Positions 6,865 to 11,859 of a DNA stretch of 13,355 nucleotides are shown here, piece after piece; position 1 is the first letter of the stretch; every line of letters begins with the position of its first letter. The translations under genes and the position numbers were made by a program. Source of the DNA: Chryseosolibacter sp040902445 (GTDB taxonomy: Bacteria > Bacteroidota > Bacteroidia > Cytophagales > Cyclobacteriaceae); assembly GCA_040902445.1 (NCBI GenBank), contig JBBDXJ010000301.1, positions 1-13,355 of the forward strand, in the 5' to 3' direction. A model generated the notes under the pieces. The model searched no databases and was not told where the DNA came from. It worked only from the letters and a program-made list of their open reading frames with translations.

Positions 6865-6908
6865 CAAGATTAGTTCTTTGATGAGATCGCTTCGATAACT
6901 GAGGTCAC
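6865..6908 (-). promoter_or_regulatory. Crp-type operator plus -7 element for the YeeE pair
   Basis: The minus-strand operator is GTGACCTCAGTTAT (6895-6908), the least symmetrical of the five; the -7-like element TAATCTTG lies at 6872-6865, one mismatch from TAnnTTTG; the offset is 29.5 bp. The operator overlaps the last codons of the upstream DUF6132 gene (stop at 6905). Confidence 0.72.
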
Positions 6909-7111
6909 AGTGATTTATTTTCAGTCTTCCCTTTACGCTTGCCTGAAAATGTGTTGACCAGTAATATTCCCATCAAGCCACCATATAAAGTGCTGTTGAG
7001 AGGCGAGGAAGTAATTGCGCATGTTCCTGTGTTACATCCAATGAAGTACCAGTAGCTAAAGCCAATACTGGCGCCTACAATAATTCCTATAATCCATTTC
7101 AAGTATTTCAT
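6905..7111 (-). CDS. Small membrane protein, DUF6132 family
   Basis: 68 residues with two hydrophobic segments (about 5-25 and 42-56) around a loop, GCNTGTCAITSSPLNSTLYG, whose two cysteines and SSPxNSTxYG pattern are typical of DUF6132. The C-terminus is basic (SGKRKGKTENK). No biochemical function is known to me; such proteins are commonly found next to rhodanese, YeeE and TauE/SafE genes, so the paired Cys may bind or relay sulfur (inference). It follows the TauE/SafE gene by 19 bp in the same operon. Confidence 0.75.
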   Translation of the reverse strand: MKYLKWIIGIIVGASIGFSYWYFIGCNTGTCAITSSPLNSTLYGGLMGILLVNTFSGKRKGKTENKSL

Positions 7112-7130
7112 GATCGTTTTTGATAAAATA

Positions 7131-7934
7131 TTAAGTCATAAAAAGTATCTCTTTACTAATGATATAAATACCCATAGCCAGAACAAACCAACCAAAGGCA
7201 GGCTTCAACTTTTCGTTGGCGATGTGTTTTGATATTAGTGTGCCTGCGATGATGCCCACGGTTGCGAAAGCTGCGAACATCAGCATGAACGGCACATCCA
7301 ATTGAAGACCCGATCCCAAATCACCGGTGAAGCCAATTAATGATTTCAATGCGATGATCAAGAGAGAAGTCCCCACAGCCTTCTTCATACACAGCCCGCC
7401 CAGTAGAACCAACGCTGGTATGATCAGAAATCCACCGCCTGCACCTACCAGTCCGGTGATCGCACCGACAAGAATTCCCTCTCCCAGAATCAGCGGGAAA
7501 TTGTAATTGATTTTCTTGTTGCAATCCAGGACTTCTCTCTTGTTTTTTCGAATCATGGAAAGTGCAGCTGCGACCATAAGCACTGAAAACACGAGCAGAA
7601 CGAAGATACTTTTTGTGATGATGGTATCTCCCACGGAGAAAACCGGATCAGGAATTATCGGAACAACAAACTTCCGTATTGCGTAGACTGATATGATTGA
7701 TGGCAATCCAAAGATCAAAGCTGTTTTGATATCAAGATTTCCTTTCTTAAAATGTGAATACGAGCCGATCAGACTGGTGAGTCCAACTACAAAGAGGGAG
7801 TAAGAGGTTGACAGAACCGGGTTAACTCCAAACAAGTAAACCAGTATTGGAACTGAGAGTATCGAACCACCACCACCAATTAATCCGAGTGAAAGTCCCA
7901 TCAGGACAGCAGCGACAAAGCCAAAGGTTTCCAT
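7131..7934 (-). CDS. TauE/SafE-family permease (sulfite/organosulfur anion exporter type)
   Basis: 267 residues with about eight hydrophobic segments, the normal size and layout for TauE/SafE (DUF81). Family signatures occur twice as the internal repeat expects: LSLGLIGGGGSILSVPILVYL near the N-terminus and AITGLVGAGGGFLIIPALVLL in the middle, the Gly-rich N-terminal helices of each half. Members export sulfite, sulfoacetate or related anions, or import some of them. Here export of sulfite made by the MBL-rhodanese oxidation step is the simplest reading, but this is inference. First gene of an operon with the DUF6132 gene, driven from a promoter inside the crp-tauE junction. Confidence 0.87.
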   Translation of the reverse strand: METFGFVAAVLMGLSLGLIGGGGSILSVPILVYLFGVNPVLSTSYSLFVVGLTSLIGSYSHFKKGNLDIKTALIFGLPSIISVYAIRKFVVPIIPDPVFSVGDTIITKSIFVLLVFSVLMVAAALSMIRKNKREVLDCNKKINYNFPLILGEGILVGAITGLVGAGGGFLIIPALVLLGGLCMKKAVGTSLLIIALKSLIGFTGDLGSGLQLDVPFMLMFAAFATVGIIAGTLISKHIANEKLKPAFGWFVLAMGIYIISKEILFMT

Positions 7935-7955
7935 ACAGCATCTCTAATTACATTA

Positions 7956-7999
7956 CAAAATTAGATCTACCGATACGGGCGATCAGTAACTTTAGTCAC
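7956..7999 (-). promoter_or_regulatory. Crp-type operator plus -7 element for the TauE/DUF6132 operon
   Basis: The operator on the minus strand is GTGACTAAAGTTAC (7986-7999); the -7 element TAATTTTG at 7963-7956 fits TAnnTTTG perfectly; the offset is 29.5 bp. The operator overlaps the stop codon of the regulator gene (7996-7998), so the downstream operon can be induced separately from crp. Confidence 0.77.
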
Positions 8000-8628
8000 A
8001 CATCTGCCAGAATCTTGATTTTATTTCTCCCGAGGGAAATTTTCTTGTCACGTTCCAGCTGCTTGAGCAGGCGGGAGACAACCTCCCTGGCCGTACCAAG
8101 TTCGTCAGCAAGTTGCTGGTGAGTCATATTAATTTCCTCAGTCTTTAGCATTTTGACTTTGGTCTTAAGAAGTTCCCAAAGCCTGACGTCAACCTTCTGG
8201 AAAGCAATTGCATTGACAACAGAGAGGAGTTCTTCGAATCGTCTGTTGTATAACTCAAATATGAATTGAATCCACTGAGGGTTTTCGCGAATGAGTTCTA
8301 TCGCCTTATGAACGGGGAGTAGTAAAACTTCAGCTTCCTCTTCAACGACAGCCTTTATTTTACTGGTGCCGTTGCAGGTGGCTCCCAAAAATGACATGAC
8401 ACAACTTTCACCCGGCTTGATGTAGTAGAGAAGCATTTCACGGCCGTCGTCATCGAGTTTGAAAACCTTTATTGAACCGGACAGAACAATCGGCACAAAC
8501 TTGATGTAGTCGTTTTCATCGATAATTACAGTGTCCGGAGCAAACGTTTTAATAGTACCTTCTTTTTTCAATTTCGCGAGAAGGGTGCTATTGATCGAGA
8601 ATTCGGCTGGTTTAATGTCGGTCGTCAT
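7996..8628 (-). CDS. Crp/Fnr-family transcriptional regulator
   Basis: 210 residues, normal family length. Residues 25-115 form the cNMP-binding-type beta-barrel, about 120-150 the dimer helix, and 165-205 the winged helix-turn-helix. The recognition helix reads TAREVVSRLLKQLE, keeping Arg181, Glu182 and Arg186 at the positions where E. coli CRP (SRETVGRILKMLE) contacts GTGA. The cAMP-pocket signature is not clear and there is no N-terminal Fe-S Cys cluster as in FNR; two cysteines, Cys76 (PGESC) and Cys85 (GATC), lie in the barrel where a ligand or redox cue would be read. Likely activator of the five operons downstream, all of which carry matching palindromes at a class II position. Its own leader lacks that operator but has a different palindrome (8644-8657). 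Confidence 0.9.
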   Translation of the reverse strand: MTTDIKPAEFSINSTLLAKLKKEGTIKTFAPDTVIIDENDYIKFVPIVLSGSIKVFKLDDDGREMLLYYIKPGESCVMSFLGATCNGTSKIKAVVEEEAEVLLLPVHKAIELIRENPQWIQFIFELYNRRFEELLSVVNAIAFQKVDVRLWELLKTKVKMLKTEEINMTHQQLADELGTAREVVSRLLKQLERDKKISLGRNKIKILADV

Positions 8629-8643
8629 AATTTGGGTAATTTG

Positions 8644-8657
8644 TCCTGAAAACAGGA
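8644..8657. promoter_or_regulatory. Palindrome in the crp leader
   Basis: TCCTGAAAACAGGA, a perfect 5-bp inverted repeat with a 4-base A/T centre, lies 16-29 bp upstream of the regulator ATG. It differs from the GTGAC operators. It could be a repressor site over the promoter or a small RNA stem near the start codon. Confidence 0.4.
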
Positions 8658-8750
8658 TTTTTGTAAACTTAATTCAAAATATGGGGCTCTCCTCATGGAT
8701 TTGCCGCGATTAAGCAGCCAAACGTTAATAACATACTGAAAATCAATTCT

Positions 8751-8971
8751 ATGATAAGGACTTAGTACTTCGCGAGTATCTGGCCATAGAGCGAACCCGC
8801 CTGGCAAATGAAACAACATTGCTCGCCTATATCCGGACGGGACTTTACTTTCTAGTGGCAGGGTCCACGTTAGGCCATCTGGTTGAGAGCGAGTTCTGGA
8901 ATATCGTGGATACGCCTCTTATCCTGATTGGGCTGGTGATCATGTTGCTCAGCGATTACATAATTACCTGA
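8751..8971 (+). pseudogene. DUF202 (YidH-type) membrane protein, start lost by a 1-base deletion
   Basis: Reading from 8756 gives 71 codons to TGA at 8971: KDLVLREYLAIERTRLANE, then TTLLAYIRTGLYFLVAGST, a charged loop and a second hydrophobic segment (LILIGLVIMLLSDYIIT). The RTRLANExTLLAYIRT pattern is diagnostic of DUF202 two-helix membrane proteins, whose function is not established. No ATG, GTG or TTG stands in frame before the motif: the frame runs back to a TAA at 8729. An ATG at 8751 is out of frame by exactly one base (ATG AT AAG GAC), where an intact gene would read Met-x-Lys-Asp. A single-base loss, or a sequencing error, explains this. It diverges from crp and overlaps the 3' end of the convergent minus-strand frame at 8870 by about 100 bp. 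Confidence 0.65.
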
Positions 8972-9220
8972 AATATTGAGCTTGACCTTCTGCTCATCGA
9001 GCAGTCTTTTGATGTATTCAAAAATCTCGAGGTTTATATAGGAATGATCTTCGAGCGTTTGTATAAATCTTGCAATCTCTTTGCCTAAGTTGATCACGGG
9101 TATCCTTTCTGACTTGAGAAACGCGATGCTTTGTTCGACTTCCATTGGCTCACACACAAAAGTGTAAAGCTTATATCGGTCAGATGATGAGGTAACGTCT
9201 TTGATTGAATAGGTGCTCAT
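8870..9220 (-). CDS. Unrecognised small protein; possible degenerate P-loop relic
   Basis: 116 residues from the ATG at 9220 (a longer reading to 9313 adds 31 low-complexity residues and runs antisense to the ArdC fragment). I do not recognise it firmly. The first about 80 residues look like real protein: YKLYTFVCEP, then a helix, then RIPVINLGKEIARFI, then a helical stretch ending EIFEYIKRLLDEQK. This strand-loop-helix-strand order resembles small P-loop proteins such as BREX BrxF, but there is no GxxxxGK[ST], so ATP binding is not supported. The last about 30 residues lie antisense to the DUF202 frame and may be non-native. No partner genes of BREX are in the window. Treat as hypothetical. 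Confidence 0.4.
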   Translation of the reverse strand: MSTYSIKDVTSSSDRYKLYTFVCEPMEVEQSIAFLKSERIPVINLGKEIARFIQTLEDHSYINLEIFEYIKRLLDEQKVKLNISGNYVIAEQHDHQPNQDKRRIHDIPELALNQMA

Positions 9221-9308
9221 TACTTTTTCCGTTTCCTTTCCATTAAATAATATACTATGTCCTGCCGTTGAACCAGTCCTTGGCCTCAGCTCTCTAAGTT
9301 TCTCACAT

Positions 9309-9641
9309 GGCATATTTTACCGTATTGGTCATTCCAATGTATTCAACATCGAGTGTGTGGAAGGTGTCAAGCTGAAACTTCCGACAAGGTATGTAAATGA
9401 TTCAATTGAACAATGTGAAAGCATTGTCAAGGACATGCCATCGAGACCCACTATCGAGCATGGTGGTGATGAACCTCACTACAACTGGAAGGAGGATAAA
9501 ATAAAAGTCCCTTATAGAGAGAACTTCATACTTTCAGACGAGTATTACGCTACGCTGTTCCATGAGTTGGCACATAGTATTGGTCATGAGTCGAGATTAA
9601 ACCGTGAGACTTGTATGAAAGGGTGTACGACAAATGGCTAA
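9309..9641 (+). pseudogene. ArdC-type zincin metallopeptidase fragment, truncated at both ends
   Basis: The frame encodes HSNVFNIECVEGVKLKLP, MPSRPTIEHGGDEPHYN, EDKIKVPYRENF and YYATLFHELAHSIGHESRL, the unmistakable second half of ArdC/DUF1738-like proteins (antirestriction proteins with an N-terminal DNA-binding part and a C-terminal HExxH metallopeptidase, common on plasmids and conjugative elements). The zinc motif HELAH is intact (codons 9561-9575). The N-terminal domain is missing: no recognisable ArdC sequence precedes about 9309. After RLNRE (about 9610) the frame runs straight into the transposase remnant beginning at 9621 and stops at 9641. So it is a dead fragment marking a former mobile element. 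Confidence 0.7.
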
Positions 9642-9778
9642 GCGGCCTGAATGATTTGCTGGACGTGTTGCCATTGTCCATTTTGGTAAGCCACTCTTAA
9701 GTTGACCACCTGTTGTGCTCCTAGTGTCGTCCAACGTTGGCCGGATCGTTTTCAAGCGATGTTGTACTAAAGTGCGGT
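9621..9778. repeat. 158-bp direct repeat, copy 1
   Basis: Nearly identical to 11318-11474, with two substitutions (C/A and C/T, near 9664 and 9672) and one T-run indel. Both copies begin at GGGTGTACGAC and part company after AGTGCGGT. The repeats flank the BNR-protein gene in the same orientation. Confidence 0.92.
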
Positions 9779-9923
9779 GGCCGCTTCCATCGCTCCCGAA
9801 CCAATCCAATAGCCCCTGTTTTCGGAAATGACCATAGCGCATCCGCTCCAGGTTGTTCAAGACATAGGTCAGCAATTGCGTTAGCTTAATCTGGGAGTCG
9901 GTGCTACGCTCCATCAAAGGCAA
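9621..9923 (-). mobile_element. ISKra4-like transposase remnant, copy 1 (C-terminal end of the element)
   Basis: On the minus strand the reading is RMRYGHFRKQG, then (shifted frame) YWIGSGAMEAA, then HRTLVQHRLK, then (shifted again) RSGQRWTTLGAQQVVNLR and YQNGQWQHVQQIIQAA, ending at a TAG at 9640-9638. The pattern RMRYxxFRxxG-xIGSGAxExA-HRTxVQxRLKxSGQRW is typical of the C-terminus of ISKra4-family DDE transposases. Three single-base lesions break it: an extra base in the C4 run at 9813-9816, a lost base at 9779-9780, and an extra T in the T4 run at 9749-9752. The element end is probably at 9621 (GGGTGTACGACAAATGG, 17 bp beyond the stop codon), since homology with copy 2 starts exactly there. 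About 85-100 codons remain of a gene normally several times longer. Confidence 0.65.
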
Positions 9924-9928
9924 ACGTT

Positions 9929-9955
9929 TTACATATTTTTTACATATTTTTTACA
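9929..9955. repeat. 11-bp tandem A/T-rich repeat
   Basis: TTACATATTTT is repeated twice and begun a third time, about 70-95 bp upstream of the BNR gene and directly beyond the transposase remnant. The 11-bp period is close to one helical turn, so the tract could be curved. Confidence 0.5.
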
Positions 9956-10024
9956 ACTAAAAAACTGCAGGATAATTGACAACCAATATCTTTACAACAT
10001 TGTTTCACCAAACCACTTATAGAC

Positions 10025-11041
10025 ATGAAAATCTATAACCTTGCTTTTTTGCTCCTTTTTCAATTCCCCTTTGACTGTAATGAGTCATTAGAATTTCTAG
10101 CGTCATCTCCAGTCACGGATAGTCAGCAAAAACTAAAAAGAGATAAGGCTGGAGCTGTAAACATCGTTTTTAAATCTACTGATGGCGGACAAACATGGCA
10201 GGACATTAGCGAAGGGCTGCCCGAAAATTTGCAGGGAGATGGTTTCCAGAGAGATGGTTTCTTTGCAAATGATAGTGGGCTCCATTTACGTGCTGGAAAT
10301 GGGATATATCACAGTAAACCAAATTCCACAGCTCCTTTTTGGAAAAAAGAGATTTTCCCTGACAAACAGGGCAGCATTGCCCCCGGTAAGACTGGGATAT
10401 TTGCATACAATTACGATGGCCAATTTTTACAAAAAATAAACGGAACGAGTGTATGGTCGCCTATGTACACGAATTTTCAAAAGAAAGAGGTACGCACCGT
10501 TTTTGAAACTGCCGGAGGCACAGTTTTCATCGGCTCCAACTACGGCCTTTTTAAATCCACTAACAGTGGAAAAACTTGGAATCATGTCCAAAAAACCAGG
10601 GGCTGGGTAATGAAATTGGTAGAGTCAGACGGTGTACTCCTGGCGACCAGCGAGGGGGGGATATTAAGATCGACCGATGATGGTGAAAACTGGGATTGTG
10701 TGCTTCATGAGGGCGGTGTGGGCATCGCTGTAGAACGCATCAAAGGTGGATTCGCTGCTATCGTTGCTAATACACGGTCGATGAGCAGAACAGTGCGAAC
10801 ATCCTACGACGGTGGTAAAACCTGGCAGCCCATTGATGCTGGCCTTACGGCAAGCCTCTCCATTGCCTCAATTGTTGAGGTTGGTGAATACTTCTTTTGT
10901 GGTCATCCTACCGGCATTTTTAGGTCATCAGACAAGGGAAAAACATGGAAACTGTTACTTCCTTCTATAGAAAATAAGGTCTTCAATTTATCTGTTTCAG
11001 GCAACGTGATTTATGCCATACCCAGAGATGGAGGATGTTGA
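10025..11041 (+). CDS. Secreted BNR/Asp-box beta-propeller protein
   Basis: 338 residues. The N-terminus has a hydrophobic segment (about residues 4-16) suggesting Sec export; a Cys at 18 follows it, but the residues before it (FPFD) are not a good lipobox. Five Asp-boxes (S-x-D-x-G-x-x-W type) are spaced through the protein: STDGGQTW (51-58), STNSGKTW (178-185), STDDGENW (216-223), SYDGGKTW (260-267) and SSDKGKTW (301-308). Between them runs the strand pattern of sialidase/Vps10-like propellers (GTVFIGSNYGLFKS, GVLLATSEGGILRS, EYFFCGHPTGIFRS). The sialidase catalytic residues (Arg triad, RIP motif) are not visible, so it is more likely a structural or binding propeller than an enzyme. It sits between two IS remnants, perhaps as cargo or as an older resident gene. 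Confidence 0.75.
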   Translation: MKIYNLAFLLLFQFPFDCNESLEFLASSPVTDSQQKLKRDKAGAVNIVFKSTDGGQTWQDISEGLPENLQGDGFQRDGFFANDSGLHLRAGNGIYHSKPNSTAPFWKKEIFPDKQGSIAPGKTGIFAYNYDGQFLQKINGTSVWSPMYTNFQKKEVRTVFETAGGTVFIGSNYGLFKSTNSGKTWNHVQKTRGWVMKLVESDGVLLATSEGGILRSTDDGENWDCVLHEGGVGIAVERIKGGFAAIVANTRSMSRTVRTSYDGGKTWQPIDAGLTASLSIASIVEVGEYFFCGHPTGIFRSSDKGKTWKLLLPSIENKVFNLSVSGNVIYAIPRDGGC

Positions 11042-11104
11042 AAAATTCAGGTTAACTTTTCATCCGGTGGGTGAAAGTTTCCTCAAGCGGCCGATATGGC
11101 TTGA

Positions 11105-11292
11105 AAGACTAAAGTTTGTTGGTTTATTAACCCCGATATAGAACAAACAGGAAACGATTATATAAAAGCAAAAGACCAAAATAATACTGACTTGAACCAG
11201 AATGCTTACAAAGTGCAACAACAGATCTAACTGTTACAATTGTAGCATATGAATTAGATGATTTTTTGGGAGAGAATATTCATACTCATTAA
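11105..11292 (+). pseudogene. Possible gene remnant with a frameshift
   Basis: Two short frames follow each other. The first (about 11108-11230) reads WFINPDIEQTGNDYIKAKD and on to QNAYKVQQQI then stop; the second (to TAA at 11292) reads DLTVTIVAYELDDFLGEN then IHTH and stop. Both have protein-like composition, and a one-base shift near 11222 would join them. No family is recognised and no start is evident. It could be chance. Confidence 0.22.
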
Positions 11293-11317
11293 AGTCGATA
11301 AAATATAAAGTTAAAGC

Positions 11318-11474
11318 GGGTGTACGACAAATGGCTAAGCGGCCTGAATGATTTGCTGGAAGTGTTGCTATTGTCCATTTTGGTAAGCCACTCTTAAGTT
11401 GACCACCTGTTGTGCTCCTAGTGTCGTCCAACGTTGGCCGGATCGTTTCAAGCGATGTTGTACTAAAGTGCGGT
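11318..11474 (-). mobile_element. ISKra4-like transposase remnant, copy 2 (157-bp repeat)
   Basis: Same sequence as 9621-9778. Here the T-run is T3 (11446-11448), so the frame RTLVQHRLKRSGQRWTTLG runs uninterrupted, but the Trp codon after NGQ has become TAG (CTA at 11368-11370 on the plus strand). Everything upstream in the transposase is gone, cut at 11474. The two copies thus carry different lesions and are both dead. Confidence 0.75.
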
Positions 11475-11504
11475 ATCACAATAAATTAAAAGAATCAAAA
11501 TCTT

Positions 11505-11540
11505 AAAAGAGGCTGCCGCAAGGCTAGCCTCTTTTTCTTT
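11505..11540. terminator. Rho-independent terminator, possibly bidirectional
   Basis: A 10-bp stem, AAAAGAGGCT (11505-11514) with AGCCTCTTTT (11526-11535), has an 11-nt loop and is followed on the plus strand by TCTTTTT. On the minus strand the stem runs into TTTTAAGATTTT. It lies just outside IS copy 2. The nearest plus-strand gene is the BNR gene, nearly 500 bp upstream. Confidence 0.7.
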
Positions 11541-11859
11541 TTCCGTAGTTTCCTTAAATAGTTTTTGACGGGCAAGGACATGGCAGCATTTTTCTGTTAC
11601 AACTGATGCTGTTAACATAGCATTTACCAGGGATTCGCATAGGTGAATCATGTAACGAATTTCTAAAAGTTATAACCGGGTGGGTTAGGCAGAGATAAGA
11701 CAAGTCTTAGCTCCTACCGCGGCATAGATTTAGTGTGTACACATTTTGCAGCGCGAATGCTCCCACTTTGGGGGTATAATCAAAGTTTATTGTGTTTTAA
11801 AGGTGCGCAACGTTGCAGCTTGAAAATTAATTCACATCTGCGGAAGTAAAAAAAAAAAA
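11541..11859. other. Intergenic region upstream of the ice-binding gene
   Basis: No gene is supported here. A small inverted repeat (GATTCGC/GTGAATC with one G-T pair, 11632-11649) and a 10-bp palindrome (GCAACGTTGC, 11807-11816) are visible. The region ends in a run of 13 A (11848-11860) whose last base is the A of the ATG. The promoter of the ice-binding gene must be here, but I could not pick a clear -33/-7 pair. Confidence 0.4.

Noticed and set aside
8732..8755. Extension of the DUF202 frame upstream as a real N-terminus
   Set aside because: No start codon between the TAA at 8729 and the DUF202 motif; the residues do not resemble the family.
9221..9313. 31-residue N-terminal extension of the small minus-strand protein
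   Set aside because: Low similarity to protein, antisense to the ArdC-fragment frame; the ATG at 9220 gives a better start.
11632..11649. tRNA or structured RNA near the inverted repeat
   Set aside because: Only one 7-bp stem with a G-T pair; no cloverleaf or conserved tRNA positions found.
11463..11651. Minus-strand frame of 62 codons near IS copy 2
   Set aside because: It spans the terminator hairpin and the IS junction, so it is most likely a chance frame.
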